Assembly (NCBI RefSeq): GCF_014805685.1
Contig: NC_060892.1
Span: 9,182,990 to 9,246,989 of the forward strand
DNA from: Silurus meridionalis
Taxonomy: Eukaryota > Chordata > Actinopteri > Siluriformes > Siluridae
Reading direction: 5' to 3'
DNA: 64,000 bases
The position numbers were made by a program, and so were the translations under genes. The notes under the pieces were generated by a model that worked only from the letters and a program-made list of their open reading frames with translations, searched no databases and was not told where the DNA came from. The stretch's first letter is position 1, and each line of letters begins with the position of its first letter. Below, piece by piece: positions 1 through 13,699 of this stretch.

Positions 1-60
1 CAAGGTCTATAAGGGTGTGGATTCAAATCCATGACTCTGCAATGTTTTGTGTGTATGCGA
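1..60 (+). repeat. possible tRNA-derived SINE fragment
   Basis: The sequence around 15-34 resembles a pol III B box (GTGGATTCAAATCC), as seen in the other tRNA-derived SINE pieces in this window. No A box is visible because the window starts here. Weak call. Confidence 0.25.
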
Positions 61-379
61 ACACAACAAAGTGAATTCAGATCCCTTAAGAGAGACTTAA
101 GTAAGATACTTGTGATACTAAGATCACTTTCAAAGCAATAAATATAATTTATGGATCACTTCATTCAAATTGTGAAACCAAAGTATGCTTTACATTTTAG
201 ATGCTTTAAAGATACAGAACTAGAAAGTTACAGTACATACAGTACAGAATAGCTCCAATTATCTAAGCAGAACTTCAACTCAAATAGCTAGGGTCATGTG
301 GTCCTACAACAAGGTCAGCAGTTTTAAGTATTATATTAATTATAATACAATTGTTGCATAATATCCGTGATATGTACAG

Positions 380-750
380 TACAAAAAATGGGCAAAGGTT
401 TGTAGACACTTGACCATAAAATTCTTATGATTTTTAAACCTCCAATTTCATTTTAGTTCCCATTTCTCCACTTTTCCTGTAGGATGTTCTACAAAATTTT
501 CAAGTATGGTTGTGGTGATTTGTGCTCATTCAGCCAAAAGGGTGTTAGTAATGTCAGGTCCTAATGTAGGGTGACAAGGCATAAGATGTAGTTCCAATTC
601 ATTCCAAAGATAATCACTCGGGTTTAAGTCAGAGTTATATAACATGGCACTCAGTTTCCATCAGTCAAACCCATGTAAACCATATTTTCTTTATAATTGT
701 GTAACAAGTGGCTGAAAAAGTCAGGTATTCAAATACTTTTGTAGAATTTA
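380..750. repeat. degenerate Tc1-type repeat, 'anonymous A' family
   Basis: Shares phrases such as 'gatttgtgctcattcagcc' and 'ccaattcattccaaag' with segments at 13255-13690, 22600-23040, 30880-31090 and 38765-39075. The family begins and ends with words like 'ggacaaaagtattggg' and resembles a well-known fish Tc1-like nonautonomous repeat. Boundaries are approximate. Confidence 0.5.
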
Positions 751-1529
751 TTATGTCAGGAACAATAGTCACTGTAAAAGATTGTTAGTATTCAGTATGT
801 GTGTAATATATGTAGTGTATGCATGCATTTTGTGTACCCCAACCACTCACATCACCCAGTATTAGAATCTGTTGCTCACTGGCATAAGACAAAAGTTTAT
901 TTGAATGTTTCAGTATCGAAAATAATTATTTTTACAACTCTTTTTAGCCAATTCACAGCATTTTAGCCAAATAAATGCCCCAAATAAAGCAAACGTTTTT
1001 AAATGACATTCAACTACTTTAGTTGACTACTTTAAGTACATCAATTGGTCTTACTTTAAAAGTCCTCACATGTGTCTCAAATTATTATACTCCATTAACA
1101 GAGTGAATAGCAATTATCCTAGCTTTTAACTTAAGCCAGAAATACACCATTTTTATTGCTTAACTTTATCAAGACTTAGACACATATGACACTTGTTTCA
1201 TGTAGTATTTCTCCCTTTAAAGACTTTCACATTTTATAGCTTTACATCCTGCAAAGTAAATAGGCGTAATAAATCTGCAGTAACCAACCCATAATATTGA
1301 ATTTGGGGTGGGGATCGATATAGTTTGTAATTTAAATTAAGCTGTCTTGAGAAATAGACACTTTTATTATCAACATCATTTCTGGCATATCTCCACAATA
1401 CTAGTATGTGACATTTAGTTCATTTCTGCGAATGATACATTTCTTAGAGTACCCTTGCTTGAAGTTACTGTGGAGAATTAAACTCAAGAACCATGAAGAT
1501 GGATATGGATTTTAATTAATATAAATAGT

Positions 1530-1790
1530 CTGCTGCAATGGCTTAGGGCTACATTTCCCAATAACAGTTTTGCATTCAAGTGTCCATCAGTAAACAGCTG
1601 AACAATGAGGGAATGAACAATGAGGGAGCTGAACTATGCTGAATGAACATTTGGGGTCACCTAGATGAGGACAGGATCCCTTACTGTATGTGTCTGGTTT
1701 CTCTCAAGCTATAGCTATAGCAAGCTTCAAAAATCCTCTTTGTTTTTTCTCTTTGTGCTAGTATTCACAGACCTTCCATACTGTAGGTTT
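1530..1790 (+). repeat. interspersed repeat fragment (L2-tail-like family)
   Basis: Contains 'ttttgcattcaa', 'cacctagatgagga' and 'tctggtttctctcaag', which recur at 12830-13165, 30640-30830, 54720-55010 and 58440-58785. The family's best-preserved copies end in a tail found on an L2-like LINE elsewhere in the window. Decayed. Confidence 0.4.
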
Positions 1791-2486
1791 CAACGTTGTC
1801 CATCATCTCTTCAAATTTCCTGACTGTTTCTGGCTTGAGGTGTGTGACCCTGTGGTCTCTGACCCTGAACTATTCTCACTGCAAGAAAACTATACTCCTT
1901 CAGCTCTGTTTTCAGCAACCTCAGAGAACTCTGGATAATAACTCACAACTCATGTGTTTCCCAACACATTTCATAACACATGCCAAAAATATCCACATCC
2001 AGTTCCAGAACTCTGCTAGGAGCTACTGCTGCTGTTTGAGTCAAAGTAATCCTTCTATACTGTTGCAGTGTCAATAGGCATTTTCAATTTTGTCTATCAA
2101 ATTGGAACAATATTAATTCTTTTCCCCAACAGGAAATGTATTATACTTGGCAAAATTTCATGTGGAACATTGAAAATGTATGTATTTCATTTTCACCGAT
2201 TTAATGTCTCATCATAAGGTGTTTGCAGTGATGCCTTCCATCCATCTCTATCAAATACAGTGCACACAAGATAGTGAACAGAACATATTTGAGGCTAAAT
2301 AGCTTTGGGGCAATATCACAATGCATGCTAACATGTAAGTAGAGACTGATCTGCACTTCATCTATGTTGTTAATAATATTAAAATCTACATGATAAAGAC
2401 TAACATTTAGAAATATTTCCCTGTTACAATACGAGCGAGATATGTGTCATCTTTTCTGCTTTCTCTTTTCTCTTTCTCTCTCTCAG

Positions 2487-2726
<240 letters not shown>

Positions 2727-5700
2727 CATGACTTTGAAGGTCTGCACACATAGACATTCAGATTATAGGTGCAATTTCTCAACCTCCAGCACTTTTGCAA
2801 GCTTTGGTACAAATTATACTTAGAGAAGATGGAAAACAAATGAGGTTATAATATAATATTTTAATTCAAGACAAGACAATGCCTTACAGAAACAGTTGTT
2901 TTGGCATATTTGCAATGGATATTCCATAATTTGCCTAAATATGTAAAGACAACAGTATATCTTACAGTGAATAAAGTTACAAATATTTGCTAACAGATTT
3001 GCTTTAATGAGAAATCCTATAAACGTTTAGATTAGAACATTTAGAGAACATTCATATGCTTGTTTAAAAGTTAGCATATTAGCAAGGTGAGCTGTTTAAA
3101 AAAAACATAAACACGTAATATCTGAAACATGATGCATGTTGTCAGTTGACAGTACATCTAAAAATTATCATGGTTACTCTAAAAAATGTTTAAAATGTTT
3201 AAAAAAACTTTTTTTTTTATAGAAGACGGAAAATAGTTAAGTCGCCCATAACTGCAGTCACAGCAAAACTAAAATATTTATTCAAACAAGACCGATTAAA
3301 TAAAAAAGAAAGTTGATGTTTAAGTGTAAATGATTTATAAATATGAAAATATCTGGTATTACCTGGCAAAATCTCCACATGTTTTCATCCAATCTTCTTT
3401 TTCGCTGAATCAGTATTGCTAGTCAGACTTTGTATCAATGATCAGTAGCAGCCAAAGTGTCTGTGAGGAAGTCATCAATCTTGCTGCAAAAGCAAGTGGA
3501 TTGCGCCCATTTTCTGTAGGAATAAAACCGATTGGTCGTGAGAGCCTGTGGAAATAGATGTGATTGGTGCAGCTTTCTAAGGAGGCAGGCAAGATTGATG
3601 GACCTTTTTGAAGGAGCAAAAAAATCATCTAGCCTTCCGAGAGAGCAGGCAGAACTGGTCAAAAAACTTTTGCTGAAACATTGTTCAAAGGTATTTGTGG
3701 AAGCAGAAAGTGTTGGTCCAACTCTCTGGTGTAGTGGGTGGGATTGGTTAAGTAAATTTTGCAGAGGTCAGGATTGTAAGAGGAGCATGAGTGACTGGGA
3801 TTGTCAAGAGATTATGAAGAGTAGTCAAACTTTCTCTATGAGCAGCTGGAATTCTGCACCGGCAGACAATCTTGGTCATGAGCGTCTGAAGGAATATACG
3901 GGATTAGAATGAAAAACAGTGCAGACTTTATATGTCTTTGGAACAGTATGCTTTTAAATACCTCAAAATGTTTATTTTCTTTGTCCTCCAGACACACCTG
4001 TATCCGGGATGAAAGGTCAGGTTACATAGACTTACTCCAATACTGAAGCACACCAACTAGAAACTCTACAAGCTCTGAAACTACCTACAGCACCGGGACC
4101 AGGCAGAACAACCCAACACTGCACAGAGCTGTTCGCAGAACAACATATCAAATACACTTTAGACAATAATCGATGAATGAGATTGAGAACTAGCCTGTGT
4201 AACTTATATTTTTGGGGAGACTTTTAGGTTTTGTACACTTTTTGTAAAAATCATGATGGATGGGGTGTGCAAATTTTATGTACACTGTTATGTGAAATGA
4301 AGCCTGGCTTGGAGGCATGCTGACAAAGCTGCTCATAACGACTATTCAAAATTGCAATACCCGTTTACAATGATGAGACAAAATACAAGTATGCTAGCTT
4401 GAATGCAATTCAGGATGAAGCTTGTGCCGATAATCAACATGCGCAGAATCATTATTTTTCCATTTAGGAGAAGGTCGTCCAGGCAGGACGTTTATCTGTC
4501 TTATTGAGAAAGAAGCATTAGTATTCGAAGACAGCACTATATTTTTCTTACTGAAGGCATTACAATTTAAAAAGCAGTGAGCATCTCTGAAGTGGCTTTT
4601 TGATTCAAATTCTACTCAATGGGAAAACAGCCTGCAAATCATAAAGTCATTATAGAAAAACATGCAAAAATGTGGTAGGTTCATTATCGGCACATGCCTG
4701 TTTAGGATACTCAACCCTATATAAAGCCATTTATCTTGGGTTAAGTGAAATTCCCTTTATTCCTTAATGTGACTGCCTTTCACCACTTCTTAAAGCCAAC
4801 TTCCATTGCTCCTTCGTTGTCTTGAATCATGTCAGTTAGCGTGTATTTATCTGCAGAGAATTATTGCATGTTATTAAGTGCCTCAGCCAAAATCACAAAG
4901 ATTGTCTTTAAGCAGCACACAATCAAGAATAATGTGTAGCAGATCAAACAATATTGTCTTGAATGAAAACTGCAACTGTGCTATGTTTATTCAGCCTGCA
5001 TCTTCTTATGCATAATAAAGTTAACAAGGATTTTAAGGCTCTTTGGTGTCTTTATGATGTGCCATATTGTCCACATAATATACAGTGTTATAAATAAAGA
5101 ATTCACAACACCCCAAAATTAGCATTTTATATAGTCTGTAATTGAAATGCATTCATTGCTAGTTTAACATTTTAATTAGCAAAAATAGACTGTTGGATCC
5201 GAAAGTCTATGAAGTCAAGTAAAAACTTCTAGTTTGCATTTTTTTTTTCTGACTACAATAATTTCCAACACAAAACAGACAACATCAGAAGTAAAAGGTA
5301 GAATTTGTTTGTAATATTTGCAAGAATTTCAGAATCTCTTACTATTTGTTAATCGCTTTTTTCATGTCTATGTGTTTTTAAGATCAGATTTTGTACCCTA
5401 AAAGGGTCCTGTATGTAAGATTTAATCCCACTTGACCCACCCCCTTTAATATTATGGGATATTCTATAAAATTTCATAAAAAAATAAAATTCCAAATTCA
5501 ATCCATTATTTTCCAGGCTGTCATGCAAAACAAGTGAAGTACAAGAGTGGTGAATATTCACTGCACAGCTGGATTCAAACACTGAATTAGAAAATATTTG
5601 GCATCATCTGCATTGCTTCACATATTCTATTTAAATGACTAATAAGATGCACACAGTGTCATTTAAATCTTTATCTTTTTTTGCCATTTCTGTTTAGTGC

Positions 5701-6576
5701 AATTTTCATCTGTTTAGTGCATTTTTCATCATTCACTTTCTCTCTGATTTTCACCTCATGTTCTCAAATCATCCCATTGCACACATTTGGATTTCTGTGG
5801 AGGATTCAGACTTCAAAGGCAGAGCTCTTCAACAGGATATAGCACTCGATATCTGTCACACTCAGGAATCCTCATTCCCATGGCGAAAAGGGGAAAGTTA
5901 ATTTGCACAGCTCCACTGGGGCTCTGACATTCCACACTCTTTTCAGGATATATGGCCACGGCTTTAAATATGATATGTGACCGAGGCCAGTGTCGACGAA
6001 CCTCGATCCCTAATCTAATCAAGACTCCTACCTCTTATGTAGCAGTTGAACTCCAGTGAGAATTCACTTGCTGAAATTAACTGAGGCCTGTTTTCTTTTT
6101 CAGTCTGACAGAACCAGAAAATAGACAAAAGGGTCTCTAGTGAAATTAGGGTAGCTTGACATCGCAGCAATTATCTATTACCTGAAATCGTTAGTGATTA
6201 TTTGTAATTGTAGGTGGTCGTGTCACAATGTGGAGTCAAAACATGAAAAAGTACAGCTGCTATCATTTGTGAGGAACAGCCTCGGTCTTTCTGTAATCAG
6301 GGAATCATATTGGAAAATGCATGTCTTTTTTCGTGTTGGAAAGGCACGTATTGAAAAGGCACGTCTTTTTTCTTTGCTATACACTACAGACATTTGGGTT
6401 TGAGATCAAGAAACAAATATGAGACAACAGATCAACTTTTATTTGCCAATTTGCTACTTTACCTTTATCTTATCTTATATTTATAGGTCTTTTAATTTAA
6501 TGCACAATTTTTAAAGCAGCCGATCAGGTTTACTAACATCCTTTAATAAAATCCTGAATCTATAATTTAACATTTA
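2727..6576. other. gene-free stretch after ctxnd1
   Basis: Probably the ctxnd1 3'UTR followed by AT-rich intergenic DNA. I see no conserved exon. The longest open frame is the doubtful one at 3532-3912. Confidence 0.4.
3532..3912 (+). other. 126-codon open frame, probably non-genic or transposon debris
   Basis: An open frame with no recognised domain. A stretch near residues 35-55 (LPREQAELVKKLLLKHCSKVF) distantly recalls the spacer before the reverse transcriptase of Ty3/gypsy-type polyproteins ('...LLLKY..VF'), but nothing downstream continues that match. The frame is rich in Ser, Cys and Trp and has no flanking splice sites that I trust. It could be a decayed retroelement or chance. Confidence 0.15.
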
Positions 6577-7352
6577 CTGTAATTTCCGGACTATAAAGCG
6601 CACCCATATATAAGCCGCACTTATTTTGAATTTTACAAATATTTTTATTTCTAACATAAATAAGCCGCAGGTGTCTACACTAATGTACTTTACACAGGCT
6701 TTAACCAAAGACACGTTACACACGGTGTAACGGGTGAAATATGTTGCGCTTCTTTTAGGAGCATAGCGGTATTTTGGGAATAGCATGCCACTGCATTCTT
6801 ACGCTATTACTGCGTGTGTGTAAGACTGAGGATTATGTCCCTATTATTTTCTGATGCTTATTTTTTGACTAACCCTTAATGCTGTTGCCAAGAAAAATAA
6901 AAAAGCACGAGTTTTGGAAACCTGTCTGTGCTTATATGGTTTCTGTTGCAACTGGAGTTAGCGCGCTATCCCTTCACCCAGACTCAATGCGCTACAACAG
7001 CTTGTATCTAACTAGTAGCCTACCCAGAAAGTAATTGTTCACTGTCTTCCTCCTTCCTTTCACAACTATTTATCTCGGGAGTTTATCTTCTGGCATCGTC
7101 GTGCGTTTAAAAATCACCCAATGGAAGTTTTTTCTCCCGATGCCGTGCAGCTCAGAACACAGGTGAGGTGCGTTTTTTCGTTTCCGTTCTGAAATTTAAT
7201 TGGTCTAATGTTATGGGGTTCAGTTTTTTGGCTTAAAGTTTGTGAAACTGGGAAAAACCCAGGAAAAATTCATAAATTTGCTGTTTCGTTGTTTAAGCAG
7301 CGGGGTTCAAAAGGTGGGAAAAAAGTAGCGGCTTATAGTCCGAAAAATACGG
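6577..7352 (-). mobile_element. pogo-like short transposon, copy 1
   Basis: Bounded by inverted ends: 'ctgtaatttccggactata' on the left and 'tatagtccgaaaaatacgg' on the right. A TA precedes the left end. The inside shares 'ggcatcgtcgtgcgtttaaa' and 'cactgtcttcctccttcctt' with copies at 24400-24788, 27475-28071 and 31913-32593. Orientation is taken from the transposase remnant in the last copy. Nonautonomous. Confidence 0.7.
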
Positions 7353-7484
7353 TTTAATATAATGTTGAATGATGTTGGTGGGAAAATTTTATTTTTTCAA
7401 AGCTTTCAACAACCTTGGAAAGAAAATAGAATTAATATCGCTTGTTGCACATCTTTTCCAACACTGCAACACCCTTTCTGGCTA

Positions 7485-7612
<128 letters not shown>

Positions 7613-7639
7613 AAAAATATAAATATTTTGCCTGTATTT

Positions 7640-8060
7640 TTCATGAGCTAAACTCAAAGATGCTGGATGTGGAGGTCCTGGGCTGGTGTGGTTACACGTG
7701 GTCTGCGGTTGTGAGGCCGGTTGGATGTACTGCCAAATTCTCTGAAACGCCTTTGGAGACGGCTTATGGTAGAGAAATGAACATTAAATGCACAGGCAAC
7801 ATCTCTGGTGGACATTCCCGCAGTCAGCATGCCAATCGCACACTCATTTAAAACTTGCGACATCTGTGGCATTGTGCTGTGTGATAAAACTGCACATTTT
7901 TAGAGTGGCCTTTTATTGTGGCCAGCCTAATGCACACCTGTGCAATGATCATGCTGTCTAATCAGCATTTTGATCTGCCACACCTGTGAGGTGGATGGAT
8001 TCTCTCAGCAAAGGAGAAGTGCTCACTAACACAGCTTTAGACAGATTAGTAAACAATTTT
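7640..8060 (-). mobile_element. Tc1-like transposon remnant with transposase N-terminus
   Basis: The minus strand at 7654-7872 encodes 72 residues that read as the N-terminal DNA-binding half of a Tc1-like transposase. They include an 'ISRLQRRFREFGST' helix-turn-helix region and 'NRPHNRRPRVTT', the linker before the second helix-turn-helix. The rest of the transposase is missing. The right flank keeps element-like untranslated sequence. Confidence 0.8.
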
Positions 8061-8689
8061 TGAGAGAAATTGAGGACAAAAACAATACTTTTTAGTTATA
8101 TTAAACTTAATATTTATTCTTTATACTTATTTTATTTATTTACTTTATTTGTATCCTTACATTTTATTTCTAATTTTCATGTTTACAGGTTGTACAGTGT
8201 TAAAAAGCATTTCACTACATGTCTGTAAGAATGTGTAGGTGACAAATAAAAAATCTTATTTGAATTTTAATAAATTTGAATTTTAATATTTTTTGTTAAG
8301 TTTCTCCATTTAGTCCTATCTTCAGGATATGACATGAGGATATGTTGTATCTTGGCCTGGTGATTTTCTTGTTCAGTCTAAAACCTTCTACTTTTTCCAC
8401 CAATGAAATCTTTTGTTATTGCTAGTGTGTTTTGGCTTATTGTCTTCCTGCAGGATGAAGTTCCTCTCAATTAGATTGAATGCACAGTATTTATCTGTAA
8501 ATTAGCAGACTGAATGCTTCTGTAGAAAAATATTTTTTCTGCAATCATGCATTCATGACTCAAATCATCAATAAATATTAGTGACCTCGCCAGGAACAAT
8601 CATGCAAGCTCAAACTATAATACTACATCTAGCCTGGCCTCTGATTCTTACTGCTGATAAGTGGTTTGCATTTAATATTATGGCCTCTA

Positions 8690-9215
8690 TATTTCTGTAT
8701 TTAGAGAGTTCTGCAGCAGGACAATGATCCAAAACACTCCAGCAAGTCCACCTCAGAATGGCTGGAAAAAAAAAAAATTAAGAATTTGGAGTAGCATTGT
8801 CAAAGTTCTGAACTGAATCCTGTTGAGATGCTGTGGCATGACCTTAAAAAGGCAGTTCCTGCTCGAAAATCCTCTAATGTGGCTGAATTACAACAATTCT
8901 GCAGAGATGAGACCAACATTCCTCCACAGCGCTGTAACAGACTTATTGCAAGTTATCGCAAAATTGCAGTTGTTGTTGCTAAGGGTGGCCCAACCAGTTA
9001 TTTAGTTTAGGGGGCAAAAACTTTCACACAGGGCCATGTCGTTTTGGATTTAGTTTTCCCTCAATAATAAAAGCTTTCATTTAAAAACTGCATGTTCTCT
9101 TGTGTTATCTTTTACTAATATTTAAATTAGTTTGATTATCTGAAACATTAAAGTGTGACAAACATGCAGAAAAATAAGAAATCAGGAAGAAGGCAAACAC
9201 TTTCACACCAGTGTA
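8690..9215 (+). mobile_element. Tc1-like transposon remnant with transposase C-terminus
   Basis: The plus strand holds a broken C-terminal transposase: 'QQDNDPKHSSK' from 8715, then after a frameshift near an A-tract, 'NPVEMLWHDLKKAV' at about 8819-8860 and 'RCNRLIASYRK' near 8930. The downstream 3' end has 'gggggcaaaaactttcacac'. The DPKH and NPVE..W motifs are those of the DDE region of Tc1-type transposases. Belongs to a different family from the element at 7640. Confidence 0.8.
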
Positions 9216-11040
9216 CACAAAACAAAATATCACATGCATCAACATGCAAAGAAGTATATTTGATTGATTAAAACGTATGTTATCATTCATATACTAAATC
9301 TGTTTTTTATGTTTCCTCAGTGCAATATTGTGCAGTTAGACCACATTTGTAATATAATTGTTCCTATAATCCTGTAATATAATAAACACCTAATATTGCC
9401 GCTGCAGTGTTAAACAGCAGTTAATGTCATTCTTTCAGACAAAAATATAAAGCAGATATATACACAGAAAACCCATGATACTTGGAGGGTCTCCATGTCA
9501 AAACAATAACTTACAATGTGTAAAACTGCTGAACTATTCCCACTTTAGATTTTTTTTTTCCCCTTTACCGAAACCCTACTACCTTTCAAATTGGTGGACC
9601 TTCATCTTTTTGTCTTTCATTAAAAATCCCATTACACTCCTGTACTACCTTTGCTGATGTAGCAATATTACTCAAGGCTTCAACTCTGCTGATAAAATGA
9701 ATCCAAAATTCTTTTAGTATTGTGTTATTAGATACACACAGCCACAGGTACACAATTTCATTTTTGCCAGCTGATTCGTTATCAGTGAGTGAACTTGTGT
9801 CCTATTCAGTCCAGCAGTTAATCAAGTTAAGAGGGCCTCTGTTAAATTCATTTCAGTGGCATGCCATTTTCTGGCAAGATGATTTGTTTAGACTATAAAT
9901 TGTGTTTAAGAGGCATTTTGGAAAACATATTCCGTTTTGCACTCTGTCTTACTCTGTCATTTAAAAAAAAAAACAACAACAACCGTCTCAATCATCAAAT
10001 GTACATTTTTATTTAGTCTCTTCAGAGTTAAAAATGACTAAGCAGTTGTAGCTGTAGTGCGCACCAGGACAAAATAAAAAAATAATGCTTGTTTGGTGCT
10101 GTAATGGAGAATTATAATTATTTCAGGGGTGCGGTATTCAAATCAATAGCAGTAAATAATTTGAATAATTGGAATTTTTGGTCAGACTTATGCAAGAAAG
10201 TCTTGCTTTTTGAAAATTATATCATTATATCTTATCTCATATGAAGAAGTACAGACGGGTGACAATTTGAGAGAGAAAAAAAAAGGAAAAATGATTGTGG
10301 TGGCATCCAAGATGATGCCACTCACAATCCACAGGACTCACAAAAAAAAATGTAGAAGTTCAAAATTATGTAAATCACATGCTATAGACTTTACAGTCCT
10401 TCCAATTAATTAACTATACTATATGCCAACACATTTTGGGTTCCTTTTTCCAACCATTAATTTGCCTGTCGATCTGCGTATATTAAAAACAATAGATTCT
10501 TTACTAACTTCCATGTACAATAAGCCATACGCCTGCATCAGCAGTTCCTCATGCATGCTCAAGGCTGTGTACATCTATGGATCTCTTTCATGCCCCTTGA
10601 AATAAAACGAATGAAATATGTCATCTGTGCCACATAAATCATAGGATTTCAGTGTTGCACGGTGTGAGCTCTACAGCGCACACATGGTTTTCAATCAATA
10701 ACTCTAAACAAGACAGAAGGCTTTTGGTGTCATTTTTTATAGTGAAGCAAATGCAGGCATTTGAATTATTGTGCCAGCATTTTTTTGCACCAACATGGTA
10801 TTAAAGAAATACTACTACTACCACTATCATAACAATAAACTTCAGAAGTCTAGAAACACACATTTAACCTTTAACATGGTTAAAAAAATAACAGTTTGTG
10901 TGAAAGAAATAACATGAACAGTATACTATAATATACTATCAGACCTAAAATTAATGGCATGCTTCAAGAAAGAATATTTACAAAACTGACTATTGAATTA
11001 TTCTTTGATTTTTCAACAGTGTCGAAGTCAATGTCATATT
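9216..11040. other. gene-free AT-rich stretch
   Basis: No coding exon, RNA gene or clear repeat boundary recognised. Confidence 0.4.
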
Positions 11041-11044
11041 AATT

Positions 11045-11310
11045 AAAAAGTCAAATTTATTTCTATAGCGCTTTTCACAACGGACATTGTCTCAAAGAAG
11101 CTTTACAAAATTTTAGAGTTTAAGGTGAGCAATGCGTGTTTATCCCTGATGAGCAGCCATGGCGACTGTGGCAAGGAAAAACTCTCTTAGATGTTATGAA
11201 GAAGAAACCTTAAGAGTAACGGGTGATATCAAGATTGTGATTGTAAGTCTTTAAAACAATACAAGACACTGGAGAGTGAGAACTAACATGAGCACCGGAA
11301 TGTATGATTA
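11045..11310 (-). repeat. L2-tail-like interspersed repeat
   Basis: Reverse-oriented copy of the family ending in 'agcgcttttcacaac...gacattgtctcaaag' as read on the plus strand. It also has 'agtgagaactaacatgagca', shared in reverse complement with 58500-58545. A right-oriented copy lies at 58440-58785. Confidence 0.55.
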
Positions 11311-12479
11311 TGTGTAAGAGATAAAAAAAAATACCTTTCGGCTGAATGGTGTTTCACAACCCTCTCTTTCCAAACTGGCAGAGCTTGCACAAGAAGCATG
11401 GACAAAAATAACAGGATCCAGATGTGCAAAGCTGACAGAGATAGATCCCAGAAGATTTGCAGCCGTAATTGCGATTGAAGACGCCATTGACTGAGGAGGT
11501 CACTGGAGGTGAATAGACGAATGGATGACAATTACCTTTGCCTGTCACTATGTTCAAAGTTACATTCAGTGAAATTTCTTAGCACTTAAAAATTGCACCT
11601 TCTGCCCTTTGACCAGTCGACACATTGAAATAAATGTTATGGTAGCACAGTACCATCATACTCTTGTCCGAAATGCACTGCTGTGGACAGAATTTTGTGG
11701 CAGGAATGCACAACATTGTGTATACTGTATGTACATTCGTTTACTGGTTGTATTATATCTTCTCTATGCCTTTCTTTCTTGTGCGAGTTTAAGGTTAAAT
11801 CAACTGTGAGCTCTCCACATGTGCTGGCTCTTGAAATTTGAAAGAGGGAGGGAGAGAGGGAAGGAGAGAACGAGAGAGAGAGCACAACCACAAGCAGATT
11901 GCCCCTGCATGACATTAGATCTACACTAACTCAAGTTCAGCACCATCTGCTGCCCAGATTAAAGGCCGAGCCCCTACCGAGACCTCAGAGTCAGTAATGA
12001 CACACAACTATACGATATAAATGTACGCAGCTTTTCAAGCAATAACCTTTACTTGTTTAACTCAGAGGTGAAACAAAAAAAGGAAGTCAAACTCCTATTA
12101 AGCGTTTTTCTTTTTCAGATGAATAAATTAATAGTAAAGAAAATGTAACAAAAAACATCAGCATTTTTTTGCCAGGTTTATTACACCATGGCAAGGCTTT
12201 AAATGAGAGCTATAACCAAAATGGTTGTATTCAAAACAATGCATACATTTGAAAAAGCTCAGTTTAAGTCACTGGATGTTTCATCTTTCAATATTTGCAC
12301 AGCAGGAATCACTTTTAGACTTAATAAAATACCAGATTTAACTACCCAGGTTATATATCGGTGTATATGGGTGTATGTTTATATATGCCTTTATTTACTT
12401 CATGTAACAAGCAACTACAGGTCAAAAGCTTTAGGCAATGTTTATATCAAACATCAGAATGGAGCAAATGTGTAATCTC

Positions 12480-12780
12480 TGTAACTTTATCTGTGGCATG
12501 GTTCTTGGTACCAGATGGGCTGGTCTGAGTATTTCAGAAACAGCTGATCTCCTGGGATTTTAACAAACAGTCTCTAGAGTGTACACAGAATGGTGCATAA
12601 AACAAAAAACAATCACTGACTGACAGGTTTGTTGGTAGAAACACCTTTGTGTTGCCCAGAAGGATATAGTACTTAATATAATCACTTACAACCATGGGGG
12701 TTTGAAAAGCATCTCAGCAAATCAGGTTTCACCCATCAGACAAGTACAAGAATCTGAGGCAATCATGGGCACAGGATCAC
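12480..12780 (+). mobile_element. Tc1-like transposase remnant
   Basis: In the plus strand, 'RWAGLSISETADLLGF' is encoded at about 12515-12562, followed by a decayed 'VYTEWC' region. This is the first helix-turn-helix of a common fish Tc1-like transposase. A second small piece of the same family lies at about 24290-24400. Interrupted by stops. Confidence 0.65.
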
Positions 12781-12829
12781 CAAACTGGGACAGATTACAT
12801 TCTAGTTTTCAGTTCTGGACTGTATTTAA

Positions 12830-13165
12830 TATAAACATTTTGCTACAATGGCTCAGTTGCCATGAACAGTTTTGCATTCAATCATCCATCAGTGAACAAT
12901 TGATAATCTCAACAGTGAAAAAACTATAATGAATGGACATTCAGTATCACTCAGGTGAGGTAGGGTTCCTTGTGAGTGTGATTCATCTTGAAATTTCTTC
13001 CTTATACCATCTCAGGAAGTTTTCCCTTGCCCACCACTGGCTTGCTCATTAGGGATCAACTTGAGAATTTATGAATTTCAAATATATATTTGTAATCTGT
13101 TTATTTCTATCAAGCTTCTTCGGGACAATATCTGTTGTTTAAAGCGCTACACAAATAAAATTTGT
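12830..13165 (+). repeat. L2-tail-like interspersed repeat
   Basis: Copy of the family seen at 1530-1790 and 58440-58785, ending in 'gcgctacacaaataaaattt', the typical 3' tail. Confidence 0.5.
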
Positions 13166-13254
13166 GTTTTTTCTTTTAAAATATCAAATATGATTTGATA
13201 TTAATTGAGCTGTCTGATTTCTGTTGTTGCCAAGTTGGACCGTATCATCAAAGA

Positions 13255-13690
13255 CACTATATGGACAAATGCTTGTGGACACATGACAATAGGATCATCC
13301 CATTCCACGATCGGTCCCCATATTTCTGTTATAATAACCTCCACTTTACTTGGACGATGCTCCACTGTGTTTTGGCTGGTAGAGATTTGTGCTCATTCAG
13401 CCACAAAAGTAAAATTCAGCTACCGATGTAGGGTGAGGAGTTCTGGGGCACAGTTAGCACTCTAATTCATTCCAAAAGCTTTCAATAGGGTTTAGGTCAG
13501 AGCTCTTTAGCAGGCCACGCAAGATCTTCCACTGCAACCCATGTCAACCCTCTCTTCATGGAGCCCACATTGTGCACAAGACCATTGTCATAAGTCTTTT
13601 ATACAAGTAAAGAAAGAACTGAATGGTACCTCATCCAAAAATCATCTTAAACAATTACATGCCTCCAACTTGTGTGGTAACAGTTTGGAG
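13255..13690. repeat. Tc1-type repeat, 'anonymous A' family
   Basis: Starts 'ctatatggacaaatgcttgtg' and contains 'tgttataataacctccact', shared nearly word for word with 22625-22650. The family's other words 'gtgctcattcagcca' and 'ggtcagagctct' are also present. Confidence 0.6.
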
Positions 13691-13699
13691 AAGAACCAC

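Larger units (their letters stand above)
61..2486. other. gene-free stretch upstream of the ctxnd1 coding exon
   Basis: AT-rich sequence with no convincing coding exon. A Tc1-type repeat fragment lies at about 380-750 and an L2-tail-like fragment at about 1530-1790. A pyrimidine-rich tract ending in AG at 2485-2486 looks like a splice acceptor, so the right part is probably a ctxnd1 intron. Confidence 0.5.
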
